Shown here one piece after another: positions 34,485 to 42,657 of a stretch of 64,000 nucleotides of DNA. Source of the stretch: Paracnuella aquatica (lineage in GTDB: Bacteria > Bacteroidota > Bacteroidia > Chitinophagales > Chitinophagaceae); contig NZ_QOWJ01000001.1 in assembly GCF_003332885.2 (NCBI RefSeq), positions 682,001 to 746,000 of the forward strand, read 5' to 3'. The stretch's first letter is position 1; the number at the start of each line of letters is the position of its first letter. The translations under genes were made by a program, and so were the position numbers. The notes beneath the pieces are model-generated. The model saw only the letters and a program-made list of their open reading frames with translations, was not told the origin of the DNA and did not search any database.

Positions 34485-35417
34485 TTATGCGATCATCGTA
34501 GCTTTTTCTGCTTCCCATTTGGCCCGACCATAACCGGCAATTACATGTCGGTCGCTGTGGTACGAAGAACGCACCAACGGGCCACTCTCCACGTAATCAA
34601 GACCAATACTGTAACCAAACTCGCGGTACTCGGCAAACTCCGCTGGCGGCACAAAACGATGTACCGGCAGATGCCTTTTTGTAGGCTGCAGGTATTGGCC
34701 GATCGTTACCACATCGCAACCGGCTTGGTGCAGGTCGCGCAGGGTTTGAAACACTTCTTCCCGCTCCTCGCCCAATCCCAGCATGATGCCGCTTTTGGTA
34801 CGCATGCCACCGGCTTTGAGCGTTGAAATTACATCCATGCTGCGCCAGTATTTTGCCTGGATGCGCACCTGGCGGGTTAGTCGTTCTACCGTTTCAATAT
34901 TGTGCGATACCACTTCCGGCGCCGCATCGATCACCTGTTGAATGTCTTCCTTTTTTCCCTTAAAATCGGGGATTAGGGTTTCCAATGTTGTATTTGGATT
35001 GAGCGCCTTGACAGCCTTGATGGTGTTGTGCCAAATGGAAGCGCCACCATCTTTCAGTTCATCGCGGTCAACGGAGGTGATCACGGCATGTTTCACCTTC
35101 ATCAGGTAAATGGCTTCAGCCACGCGTTGTGGCTCATCGAAATCCACGGGTTCGGGCCGGCCAGTGGCCACAGCGCAAAAGCCGCAACTGCGGGTGCACA
35201 CATTGCCCAGGATCATAAATGTAGCGGTGCCTTCGCCCCAGCATTCGCCCATATTCGGGCAGTTGCCGCTTTCGCAAATAGTGTGCAGCTTGTGCTGGTC
35301 CACCAGCCCGCGAACATTTTTATAGCTTTCACCGATGGGCAGCTTAACCCGCAGCCAATCGGGCTTTTTTATTTTCGATTCCTGCGGCTGTGCCGCCACT
35401 ACCGGAAGTTCAATCAT
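34485..35417 (-). CDS. lipA: Lipoyl synthase
   Basis: A 310-residue radical SAM enzyme that inserts two sulfurs into octanoyl groups on carrier domains to form lipoyl cofactor. The auxiliary cluster cysteines are C48, C53 and C59 ([12 protein letters not shown]), and the radical SAM cluster uses C74, C78 and C81 (CTRSCGFC). The C-terminal RSSYHSD carries the serine that ligates the auxiliary cluster. It contains all residues needed for activity. A lipB gene is not nearby. The ATG at 35417 gives normal length. Single gene with its own terminator. Confidence 0.97.
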   Translation of the reverse strand: MIELPVVAAQPQESKIKKPDWLRVKLPIGESYKNVRGLVDQHKLHTICESGNCPNMGECWGEGTATFMILGNVCTRSCGFCAVATGRPEPVDFDEPQRVAEAIYLMKVKHAVITSVDRDELKDGGASIWHNTIKAVKALNPNTTLETLIPDFKGKKEDIQQVIDAAPEVVSHNIETVERLTRQVRIQAKYWRSMDVISTLKAGGMRTKSGIMLGLGEEREEVFQTLRDLHQAGCDVVTIGQYLQPTKRHLPVHRFVPPAEFAEYREFGYSIGLDYVESGPLVRSSYHSDRHVIAGYGRAKWEAEKATMIA

Positions 35418-35593
35418 GTTCTTTTCTTTTAACGGCCGAATAATGTGTTGCCTGCAAACCAGTTGATCCTAACAAATGCATTGAAACAATTGATCACAAA
35501 TGCAACCAGATTTTCCGCCGGGATGCCTGCAAAGTTACAATTCGTAACCTTTCCAAAAACTTCGTTGTCCGGGCTAAATGTTAAGCTTCGGTG

Positions 35594-35620
35594 CATAAAA
35601 AAAGGACCGTGTCGGTCCTC
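35594..35620 (-). terminator. Intrinsic terminator of the outer-membrane protein gene at 35644
   Basis: On the minus strand AGGACCG (35619-35613) pairs with CGGTCCT (35609-35603) over a 3-base loop, then a run of T. It is 24 bases after the stop. Confidence 0.85.
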
Positions 35621-35643
35621 TATATTTTTTCGGTTGACATGAA

Positions 35644-36456
35644 CTACTTACGGTTGCCGAATACCATCGCCACATGCACCTGTAAAAAAGTGCGGCGCGG
35701 CTCTACGGCGATCATTTGTTCAATTTCCTTGGCATAACCTTCGGCTGAAAAGCCGATCTCCAGCGCCGAAATAGATTCGTTATAAGAGCCAAAATCAAAA
35801 CGTAAACTGGCTTTTGCAAAAAGGCCCGGACGCAGCTTTACTTCGCTCCAGCCTTTGGTAAATCCAGCCGAACCCAGAATGCTGTTGGATAAAAACAGGG
35901 CACTGTCCTGCGGCGTGTATTTGATTTCGCGGTCGGCGCCCTGGTCGTTTACCTGCAGGTAATAAGGCTTTAGCAGCCCCATCGAAAGGCCGCCCATGGC
36001 AGTGCCGATGACCGCAACGCCGTTTTTATTTCCTTTTTGTCCAAAAATATACTGGCGACCATAACCCAGTTTTGCCTGGTAAAAATTGTTCATTTTACCA
36101 TACTTAAACGAGTTGCCCAGCAAAAAGCCCTGTGCGCTGGACGACCGCTCTTCTTTTGGGTGCATGACCTCGGTAAACTCGAAGCCATAAATATTAGCCC
36201 AGCGTGGCGAGGTCATTTTGCCCCGCTCGTAAAAAAAGCCGTAACCATTGCTGCGCAGCTGCAGGCCAAACGCATTGTGTTTGTTGTATGAAAGCACGCC
36301 TTCTTCTTCCTGCCGGATCATGGCGTTGGTGCGCTGGCGTTTTTCTTCTTTGCGGGTCTGGCGGTCTTCGCGCCGGCCGCCGCGGTCCTGTGCCACCAGC
36401 ACGGTAGTGCTGCACAGAAGTATTGCGATTGCTAAAAATTGCTTCACTGAAAACAT
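35644..36456 (-). CDS. Exported, probably outer-membrane beta-barrel protein of unknown function
   Basis: A 270-residue protein with a signal peptide (KQFLAIAILLCSTTVLVAQ, about residues 5-23). A highly charged segment follows (about 24-50, many Arg, Glu and Lys). The remainder alternates aromatic and polar residues in short strands (FGLQLRSNGYGFFYERG, FYQAKLGYGRQYIFG, LRFDFGS, LEIGFSAEGYA) and ends VHVAMVFGNRK, in keeping with a small barrel. No enzymatic motif is seen. It is divergent from the OsmC gene with 34 bases between the starts, so the promoters must overlap. Confidence 0.72.
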   Translation of the reverse strand: MFSVKQFLAIAILLCSTTVLVAQDRGGRREDRQTRKEEKRQRTNAMIRQEEEGVLSYNKHNAFGLQLRSNGYGFFYERGKMTSPRWANIYGFEFTEVMHPKEERSSSAQGFLLGNSFKYGKMNNFYQAKLGYGRQYIFGQKGNKNGVAVIGTAMGGLSMGLLKPYYLQVNDQGADREIKYTPQDSALFLSNSILGSAGFTKGWSEVKLRPGLFAKASLRFDFGSYNESISALEIGFSAEGYAKEIEQMIAVEPRRTFLQVHVAMVFGNRK

Positions 36457-36490
36457 GTTGGTAGTTAAACGTAAATTTAGGCGAAAAATT

Positions 36491-36904
36491 ATGACCTCTG
36501 TTGTAGTTTATGAAGGCGGCCTCCGTACCACCTGCACGCATCTTCAGTCGCAATCTTCTATTGAAACCGATGCCCCAACCGACAACCATGGCAAGGGCGA
36601 ACGCTTTTCGCCAACCGACCTGATGGCTACTTCGCTGGCCGCTTGCATGCTCACGGTTATGGGTATCAAAGCACGGACCATGGACATTGAATTGGACGGC
36701 ACCAAAACCGAAGTGGAAAAAATAATGAAGGCCGAACCGCGCCGTGTGGGCGGCATCAACATAACGTTCCGTATTCCTGAAAGCCTGCAACAAATAGGCG
36801 ACAAAGAAAAAACCATCCTGAAAAACACGGCCCACACCTGCCCTGTTGCCCAAAGCATCCACCCGGATATTGAAGTAAATGTGAATTGGGGCGCATGGAG
36901 TTAA
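36491..36904 (+). CDS. OsmC/Ohr-like redox protein
   Basis: A 137-residue OsmC-family protein. GKGERFSPTDLMATSLAACMLTVMG supplies the first Cys and the helix it sits on, and NTAHTCPVAQSI supplies the second; together they form the thiol pair that reduces hydroperoxides in OsmC and Ohr. The ATG at 36491 begins directly with the family's first strand (TSVVVYEGGLRTTC). The reading frame is open further upstream, but that part is antisense to the neighbouring gene. It most resembles the general OsmC group rather than Ohr. It is followed by two hairpins. Confidence 0.9.
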   Translation: MTSVVVYEGGLRTTCTHLQSQSSIETDAPTDNHGKGERFSPTDLMATSLAACMLTVMGIKARTMDIELDGTKTEVEKIMKAEPRRVGGINITFRIPESLQQIGDKEKTILKNTAHTCPVAQSIHPDIEVNVNWGAWS

Positions 36905-37037
36905 GGATTCACCATTTTTTGCAAAAAGCATTTTACGGCAAAATGAATTGCATTGTGTAAAAGTCATTTTACAGCAAAAGGGCTTTAAAGCTTTTTGGAT
37001 AAAACAACGCTAACGGGAAAGAGTTTAGCGTTGAATG

Positions 37038-37083
37038 AAAATAACAGAGCCAGCGAACATATTTGCCGGCTCTGTTATTTTGT
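37038..37083 (+). terminator. Terminator after the OsmC gene
   Basis: A perfect 14-bp stem, AAAATAACAGAGCC (37038-37051) with GGCTCTGTTATTTT (37068-37081), encloses a 16-base loop. A separate 9-bp hairpin (CAACGCTAA 37005-37013, TTAGCGTTG 37025-37033) precedes it. Confidence 0.7.
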
Positions 37084-37184
37084 ATAAGCGTGATTGTTCC
37101 AAGATTTACTGAAAAAAGAAAAATGATGTGCTACAAATTAATGGTGCATTATAATGCTGCTTTATTATGCCGTTAGTCTAAAAG

Positions 37185-38477
37185 TTATATAAACGACAGC
37201 CCGCTTCGTTGCGGTTCCGAATCCCTGCGCAAAATAGCATTGCCCACAGCACACTCCAGGCAGCGGCGGTTGTTGCAGTAATTGTTCTTTAACTCGATCA
37301 GTGCCTGCGATGCTGCTGCATGTTCGGTCTTAACGCCCAGTTTTGCAAAACCGGATATGATCGCATTTTTTTCGGGTGGCAATGTTGCCAGCAGCTCAAC
37401 CGCCCGGCTAGTGTAATGATCTTGCTTGTGGTGCAAACCGAATGCAAACAACGCCGGGGCCACTACGTTGATCATTAAATGATGCAACATATCCTGCCCA
37501 ATTTTTTTGGGCAGGTATCCCGTTTGTTCATCAAAACGATAATGATAATGCCAGTAATCGTTGGCTGTGGCGTGCAACATGTCTTGTATGTCGGCAACTG
37601 CTTTTGCTTCAATAATTCGGGAGAACAAATGGCTGGAACGGTGCAGCAATGCTGCTAATTGTGCCAGCCGGATGGTGGGAAAATTAGGTGGGCGCATGCG
37701 CAAAAAATGCACGGGCATATTGATCGGCTGCAGGTTGTATTTTACTTTTAGAAACTGGTATTCGCGCCAAAGCAACTGTGCATAATCGTCCTGCCATTTC
37801 GGGCCCAGCAGGTTAGCGCTGCCCAGGAGCATAGCCTCCAACTGATGAATGCTGGACTTGTGTTTGCCCAACAATTTTACCGGCACCGACCGGGCAATGG
37901 CTTCGAATGCATCGGCATTAGTAGCGGCACCAAAACTGCGGGCCAGCATTTGCCAAAAAGCTTCTTCCCAACTGCCGTTGTTCTGATCGCGCAGTGTGAG
38001 TAACTGTGTTGCTTTTCGCTGCAGGCGTTCGGCCAGTAATCGGTCGAGCCAGGCCTGCATGGTGAGCGGCGGAACCGTTGCAATGGCATTGCCGCAGGGA
38101 ATAAAATCAGCGCATTGCATCAGGGCCTCGTAACGTTGGTAAAGCATTGAATGAATGCGTGGCTGCAATTCTAGTACCGGAATTTTCGGGTTGGGCAGAC
38201 CATCATGCTGGTAAACCACATGCAGTACAACATTGTTGTAATTAGCATCACCGCTATGCCCGTGCCGGTCCCAGTCAGATGTTTTGAGGTGCAATTCAAT
38301 AGAGCCGGCAAGTTTTGTGGCGCCTATACGAACCCGGGCCTGCAGAAAGTCGGGGCCCTGTTCGGTATTATGTTGGCCGGGAAAAATAATGTCGATCGGA
38401 TCGTTGGAAGTGGTGCGCAGTGCAGCGCGGTTGAAATACTGGAACTTCCAGATGAATTGGAGCAGTTTTTCGGTCAT
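37185..38477 (-). CDS. DUF2851 family protein
   Basis: A 430-residue protein from the ATG at 38477 (MTEKLLQFIWKFQYFN, the usual start of the family; a TTG at 38540 would add 21 polar residues). No function is established for the family. Residues 41-77 are the best conserved part: GPDF (41-44), then GSIELHLKTSDWDRHGH with Glu61, His63, Lys65, Asp68, His72 and His74, then YNNVVLHVVYQHD. This spacing resembles a PD-(D/E)xK nuclease core, which is inference. The C-terminus has a cysteine cluster C401-x4-C406-x2-C409. It is cytoplasmic, with no signal or membrane segment, and is transcribed alone. Confidence 0.9.
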   Translation of the reverse strand: MTEKLLQFIWKFQYFNRAALRTTSNDPIDIIFPGQHNTEQGPDFLQARVRIGATKLAGSIELHLKTSDWDRHGHSGDANYNNVVLHVVYQHDGLPNPKIPVLELQPRIHSMLYQRYEALMQCADFIPCGNAIATVPPLTMQAWLDRLLAERLQRKATQLLTLRDQNNGSWEEAFWQMLARSFGAATNADAFEAIARSVPVKLLGKHKSSIHQLEAMLLGSANLLGPKWQDDYAQLLWREYQFLKVKYNLQPINMPVHFLRMRPPNFPTIRLAQLAALLHRSSHLFSRIIEAKAVADIQDMLHATANDYWHYHYRFDEQTGYLPKKIGQDMLHHLMINVVAPALFAFGLHHKQDHYTSRAVELLATLPPEKNAIISGFAKLGVKTEHAAASQALIELKNNYCNNRRCLECAVGNAILRRDSEPQRSGLSFI

Positions 38478-38846
38478 ACCCTGGCGTTTTGGTTTGGGGC
38501 TGCCCGCAACGTTAGTCTGTCCGTTGTTGCTGTTTGACAACCGCGTTGGTAAAATACAAAACGCTTTTGGAGATTTGAAATGTTATGGCAAAGATTGTTG
38601 AACTAAAAAGTGATTTACCGTTGGTAAGATTAAACTTTTAAGTAGAGCTAATGTAAGGTTGTGTCAATCCTACATCAATAATTTGGCTTTCGAATGTGAG
38701 GATCAATTATTGGTAAAACGAAGTCCGAAACCCTGCTCGGGCAAATGGCATTGCATGGATAAATAAAGCTGAATAGCATTACCGAACGTACAAGTGAGTG
38801 ACACAACAGGCGCTGAACAATCGTTTGCTGCTAGTTCACAAAAATA
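38478..38846. other. Intergenic stretch without recognised features
   Basis: About 370 bases upstream of the DUF2851 gene and downstream of maf. I see no convincing reading frame, RNA gene or repeat. The DUF2851 promoter should be here. No terminator for the maf operon is evident. Confidence 0.35.
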
Positions 38847-39419
38847 CTATGGCAGCAAACCCTGCTGCTGCAACAATTGCACTACCCTGCTCACGGGCAG
38901 CCCCATTACGTTGTAAAAATCGCCCTGCACCGATTTGATGCCTACCACGCCAATCCACTCCTGGATGGCATAAGCACCGGCTTTGTCGTAGGGCTGGTAT
39001 TTATCTACATAAAATTGAAGTTGCTCGTTTGTCAATTGGTGAAACACCACTTCAGTCGTATCGGCAAAACAAAAAGTGTTGCCTGCATGCAACAGGCAAA
39101 CACCGGTAATTACACGGTGGGTTTGCCCGCTCAGCCGCGATAAGATATCCACTGCATCTTGGCGGTCACGCGGTTTGCCGATGATCTCGTTGCCCAATAC
39201 CACGATGGTATCCGCAGCAATAATGGGCCGCTCGGCTCCTGCTTTTGCCTGCACCGCCAACGCTTTTTCCCGGGCTATGTGCACAGCCACTTCTGCTTCG
39301 CTCAAATGATCGGGAAAAGTTTCATCGGTGTTGGCCACGATGATGTCGAAAGGAACTTCAGCCCATTCGAGCAATTGTTTGCGGCGCGGCGATGCCGAAG
39401 CCAGTATGATGGGTGCCAT
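38847..39419 (-). CDS. maf: Maf-like nucleotide pyrophosphatase
   Basis: A 190-residue Maf protein. PIILASASPRRKQLLEWAEVPFDII is the family N-terminus (SxSPRR), ADTIVVLGNEIIGKP the central Asp motif and YQPYDKAGAYAIQEWIG the C-terminal substrate motif. Such enzymes hydrolyse non-canonical or specific nucleoside triphosphates (dTTP, UTP, modified forms) and can block septum formation when overproduced. It lies 3 bases after the UbiA-family gene and in the same operon as the HAD phosphatase. Confidence 0.95.
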   Translation of the reverse strand: MAPIILASASPRRKQLLEWAEVPFDIIVANTDETFPDHLSEAEVAVHIAREKALAVQAKAGAERPIIAADTIVVLGNEIIGKPRDRQDAVDILSRLSGQTHRVITGVCLLHAGNTFCFADTTEVVFHQLTNEQLQFYVDKYQPYDKAGAYAIQEWIGVVGIKSVQGDFYNVMGLPVSRVVQLLQQQGLLP

Positions 39420-39422
39420 AGA

Positions 39423-40337
39423 TTAAAAATAAATCCGGAAAAAAATCATGGTTAAGATGCCGGTGAACATCACCCATTTGGCGAGGTTGCTCAACTGGTG
39501 GTATTCGGCGGCGGAGTGGGCGGTAAATAACTGGCGGAATAATTTGAACAAGGGATAGATGACAAGCACCACACAAAAAGCAACGGCTGCATACCAGCCA
39601 AATTGCAGGATGTACAGTTGCAACACAATCAGCGCTGCAATGAGCACTACCGACCAAACGGCAACATATACTTTTGTAGCCCTTGTGCCTGCAACAATAG
39701 GAAGTGTACGGCATCCGTAACGCTCATCGCCGACCATGTCTTCCATGTCTTTCACCGCTTCGCGGATGAGTGAAATGATGAATGCAAAACCGCCGTATAA
39801 AAACGATACACGGAAGAATTTGGAAATTGTTTCGTCGCTATTGAATGCGGCGGAGAACGGAACTTTTAGAAAAAATAGAATTAAAACTGTCCATGCAGTA
39901 AGCACTGATATAACAATGTTGCCCACTAACAATTTACGCTTGAGCGTGGTGGAGTAAAACCAGAGCAGCAACACGCATGCAACGTTTGCCAGCACCAGGT
40001 ACCATTTGTCGAAACGCGTGGCCAGCATGGTACAAAAGACACCGGCAACACTCAGGAACAGGTGCCAGAAAATAGCCCACCTGCGGTTGATGCCCGTATT
40101 GAGCACGTTTTTATCAGGCTTGTTGATGCGGTCGATATTGAGATCGAAATAGTCGTTGATGATGTAGCCGGCTGCCGCAATAAATACCGATGCCACCACC
40201 AGCAATGCAAGCTGCACCCAGTCGGCGGTTTGGAACAGCGGCACATACACCGAAACATAAAACAGTACCTGCGTAAGAATAATGAACAGGAGATTAGGCC
40301 AGCGGATCAACCGTAAAAATGCAGGAACCAACCTCAT
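39423..40337 (-). CDS. UbiA-family prenyltransferase
   Basis: A 304-residue integral membrane enzyme with about nine helices. The two Asp-rich motifs that bind the prenyl diphosphate through magnesium are NDYFDLNIDRINKPDKNV (about 61-78) and DMEDMVGDERYGCRTLP (about 197-213). Members attach prenyl chains to aromatic or glycerol-phosphate acceptors; Bacteroidota copies of this type are commonly named geranylgeranylglycerol-phosphate geranylgeranyltransferase, but the acceptor cannot be told from sequence. It forms a tight cluster with a KdsC-like phosphatase upstream and maf downstream. Confidence 0.9.
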   Translation of the reverse strand: MRLVPAFLRLIRWPNLLFIILTQVLFYVSVYVPLFQTADWVQLALLVVASVFIAAAGYIINDYFDLNIDRINKPDKNVLNTGINRRWAIFWHLFLSVAGVFCTMLATRFDKWYLVLANVACVLLLWFYSTTLKRKLLVGNIVISVLTAWTVLILFFLKVPFSAAFNSDETISKFFRVSFLYGGFAFIISLIREAVKDMEDMVGDERYGCRTLPIVAGTRATKVYVAVWSVVLIAALIVLQLYILQFGWYAAVAFCVVLVIYPLFKLFRQLFTAHSAAEYHQLSNLAKWVMFTGILTMIFFRIYF

Positions 40338-40346
40338 GCAGGAGTT

Positions 40347-40868
40347 TTAACGTGAAGTTACACTGGTATCGAAGATCCAATGGTTATTTAGCTTGAGTAC
40401 TTTCTCGATCACATCCCGCACACAACCGTAACCGCCCCGTACCGGCGAGATGTATTTGGCGGCAGCCTTTGCCTCGCTTACGGCATCGGCCGGGCAGGCA
40501 GATGCGCCAACCAATTGCAGCAGGGCCACATCGGGCAGGTCGTCGCCCATGAATAAAACTTCCTGCCACTGCAGTCGGTTCTGCTCCAGGTAATTTTCCA
40601 AAAAAGCCTTTTTATCGTGGATGCGCAAGTGCACTTCTTGTACTCCCAGCTTTTCAAAGCGGCCCACTACCGGCTCGGAGTAACCGCCGGAAAGAATCAC
40701 CACGCGATAGCCCCATTTCAGTGCCATTTGTAGTGCTAGTCCATCTTTTACATGCATCTGCCGCGCCTGTAACCCATTTTCCAACAGGAGCACCGTACCA
40801 TCGGTGAGCACGCCATCGATGTCGAACACAAATGTGGTGACCTTTTGAAAATGGGTAAGTACGTTCAT
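40347..40868 (-). CDS. HAD phosphatase, KdsC/YrbI-like
   Basis: A 173-residue HAD hydrolase. FDIDGVLTDGTV supplies the nucleophile Asp16 and Asp18, VVILSGG motif II, the DKKAF region motif III, and FMGDDLPDVALL motif IV. There is no large cap domain, as in tetrameric 3-deoxy-D-manno-octulosonate 8-phosphate phosphatases. No kdsA, kdsB or kdsD gene is near, so KDO synthesis is likely but unproven. It heads the HAD-UbiA-Maf cluster (gaps of 9 and 3 bases). Confidence 0.88.
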   Translation of the reverse strand: MNVLTHFQKVTTFVFDIDGVLTDGTVLLLENGLQARQMHVKDGLALQMALKWGYRVVILSGGYSEPVVGRFEKLGVQEVHLRIHDKKAFLENYLEQNRLQWQEVLFMGDDLPDVALLQLVGASACPADAVSEAKAAAKYISPVRGGYGCVRDVIEKVLKLNNHWIFDTSVTSR

Positions 40869-40880
40869 GGAAGGAATGAT

Positions 40881-40985
40881 GAATTGAGAATTATGGGTTA
40901 GGAATGGTGAGTGGTGAATGGGCAGTATTAATGTCGACTATCTGCAGCATTCATTCATAATTCACCATTCATAACTCATGATTCA
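40881..40985. repeat. AT-rich imperfect inverted repeat beside iscX
   Basis: A GAATTGAGAATTATGGG...GGTGAATG segment (40881-40920) is loosely mirrored by the inverted CATTCATTCATAATTCACC...ATGATTC segment (40949-40985). The unit is a low-complexity tract built from GAATTATGAATGGTGAAT-like words. It separates the HAD gene start from the iscX stop. Confidence 0.5.
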
Positions 40986-40992
40986 AGAAGGC

Positions 40993-41232
40993 TTATTTCT
41001 GGTTGTCGCGCCACTCATATACCCAGGCGCTTTGGATCATTTCCAGGTGGCCTTCGTTGCTTTCTTCGCGGGTGCCGGTAAAGTTGGGCAGGGTCAGTAC
41101 CCATTCGAGCAGGTCAGTAAAACGGATGCGGTAAATTTTGCTTTCCGAAAAATCATCGCCAAACTTCTCATAAAGCTTCAGTGCAATGTCTTCGTAATCG
41201 TTCCAATGTATCGGCGGTTCAAAATGAGCCAT
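40993..41232 (-). CDS. iscX: Fe-S cluster assembly protein IscX
   Basis: A 79-residue acidic protein with the whole IscX pattern: IHWNDYEDIALKLYEKFGDDF, then IRFTDLLEWVLTLPNF, then SNEGHLEMIQSAWVYEW. IscX binds the cysteine desulfurase IscS and adjusts its activity; it also competes with frataxin. Upstream on the same strand, 142 bases away, is the ISC-type ferredoxin gene, a natural partner. iscS and iscU are not in the window, so the ISC genes are dispersed. It is bracketed by two different AT-rich inverted repeats. Confidence 0.95.
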   Translation of the reverse strand: MAHFEPPIHWNDYEDIALKLYEKFGDDFSESKIYRIRFTDLLEWVLTLPNFTGTREESNEGHLEMIQSAWVYEWRDNQK

Positions 41233-41253
41233 GGTAGTAATGTGCTGATTTGG

Positions 41254-41370
41254 GAATTTGAAAATTTGAAAATGATAAAGCGATGGTGATCAAAAAAACG
41301 ATCTACATTATACAAAAAGCATTTACTTCCTCGCCATTTTCAAATCTTCAAATCTTATAATTTTCAAATT
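41254..41370. repeat. AT-rich inverted repeat between iscX and ferredoxin genes
   Basis: GAATTTGAAAATTTGAAAATG (from 41254) is answered by CATTTTCAAATCTTCAAATC (41335-41354) and ATTTTCAAATT (about 41360-41370), which are inverted copies of the TTTGAAAAT word. It may form a long hairpin in the transcript between fdx and iscX. Confidence 0.5.
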
Positions 41371-41374
41371 GTAT

Positions 41375-41710
41375 TTATTCTCCCAAAAACTGGGTTTGAT
41401 CAGGAAGCGTTACTTCAATGTTGCCGCTGTCTTCGAGCAGTACGCATTGGCATCCCAGGCGTGAATTGAGCCGCGGGTTCACTGCGCGGTCGATAAAGTC
41501 CTCTTCACGATCGGTCAGTTCCTCCACAAAATCTTCGCCCTGCTGCACATACAGGTGGCAGGTGCTGCAGGCGCAAACGCCGCCGCAGTTGTGGTGCAGC
41601 TCGATGTCGTTTTTCAGGCACACTTCCAACAGGCTCTGTCCGGGCTCAACATTTTCAAGGGTTACTGTCTCGAGGCCCTTTTGTTCAAAATTGATCTTAA
41701 TCGTGTACAT
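41375..41710 (-). CDS. fdx: ISC-type [2Fe-2S] ferredoxin
   Basis: A 111-residue adrenodoxin-type ferredoxin starting at the ATG at 41710; codons before it are unrelated to the fold and overlap the next gene. The cluster ligands C42, C48, C51 and C87 follow the C-x5-C-x2-C-x35-C spacing of the ISC ferredoxins. Extra cysteines are C46 and C89. It donates electrons for cluster assembly on IscU. It sits between iscX (downstream) and the DUF2520 gene (upstream end at 41754), all on the minus strand. Confidence 0.92.
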   Translation of the reverse strand: MYTIKINFEQKGLETVTLENVEPGQSLLEVCLKNDIELHHNCGGVCACSTCHLYVQQGEDFVEELTDREEDFIDRAVNPRLNSRLGCQCVLLEDSGNIEVTLPDQTQFLGE

Positions 41711-41753
41711 CAGGAGTTGTTTCGGCCGCAAAAGTATTGCAAAGCATCCGTTT

Positions 41754-42512
41754 TTATAGGGCCGGGTTTTGAATACTGTTGGTAAATAGCTGGTAAAAGG
41801 CGGCAAGATGCGGATGCGCTTGCAATAATTGCCGGTGCTTTTCCAGCGTATTTTCGTCGTTGCGGATGGCCGGTCCGGTTTGCGCAGCCCGCGGCGACAA
41901 CTCCCCTACCCGCTCTGCCGTTTCAAGGATCAGCGGGTGCAGTATCGAAAAATCCAACCCTTCTTTGATACAATACGACTCGGTAAGGGCATACAGGTGG
42001 TTCACAAAATTATTGCAAAACACAGCAGCCACATGCAGTTTCAGGCGTTGTTCATCAGACGCAACTGCCACTTTGTTGGAAATGGTGTAGGCCAGCGCTT
42101 CCAGCTGCCGCAGCGTTGCGTCATCGCTGGCGTCGATGATGATGGGAATATCAGGGGAACCGGCCGCTTCCTTTTTCAGTGTTTGCAACGGGTAAAAAAC
42201 ACCGTAATGTGCCGCTTCGTTCAGCACATCTTTGGAAACCGAGGCGGCAGAGTGCACCACCGTGCCATTGGGTAGGCTCAGTTCGTTGAGCACGTCGGCT
42301 ATCGCAATGTCCGAAACGGCCAATAAGTATAGGTCGGCATCCCTGGTAACCACGCTCCAATAATTGGTGCTTTCAGTATCCAGTTCATACGCCAGTTCAG
42401 AAGCGGCATGCGCATCCCGCCCGAAAATTTGCAGGATCTGATGCCCGGCGTTTTTAAAACAACGGCCCAGTACCGATGCCGTATTGCCCGTTCCAATAAT
42501 CACAATATTCAT
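41754..42512 (-). CDS. Rossmann-fold oxidoreductase, DUF2520 (ProC/F420-dependent reductase-like)
   Basis: A 252-residue protein. MNIVIIGTGNTASVLGRCFKNAG is an NAD(P)-binding Rossmann start (GTGNTA), and LLAVSDIAIADVL continues the fold to about residue 150. The C-terminal helical DUF2520 domain (about 155-250) includes KLHVAAVFCNNFVNHLYAL and QTGPAIRNDENTLEKH, the most typical stretch of the family. It resembles pyrroline-5-carboxylate or ketopantoate reductases in shape, but its substrate is not known. It is separated from the ferredoxin gene by 43 bases. Confidence 0.87.
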   Translation of the reverse strand: MNIVIIGTGNTASVLGRCFKNAGHQILQIFGRDAHAASELAYELDTESTNYWSVVTRDADLYLLAVSDIAIADVLNELSLPNGTVVHSAASVSKDVLNEAAHYGVFYPLQTLKKEAAGSPDIPIIIDASDDATLRQLEALAYTISNKVAVASDEQRLKLHVAAVFCNNFVNHLYALTESYCIKEGLDFSILHPLILETAERVGELSPRAAQTGPAIRNDENTLEKHRQLLQAHPHLAAFYQLFTNSIQNPAL

Positions 42513-42657
42513 AATGCCGATTATTAAAATTCGCTGTCGTTATGGTTGACAAACCAAACACAAGATAAGCCAAGCATCTTTTTTGGCTAACGCCTTAACA
42601 GCGAAATGTCGCCATTTCCGCCTGCCGCTTATAACTTCGCAGATCTTTTCAATACAT

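Noticed and set aside
36194-36967. A 257-codon minus-strand frame running across the OsmC gene
   Set aside because: It overlaps both the OsmC gene and the outer-membrane protein gene, which are supported by motifs and by a signal peptide. Its product has no recognisable pattern.
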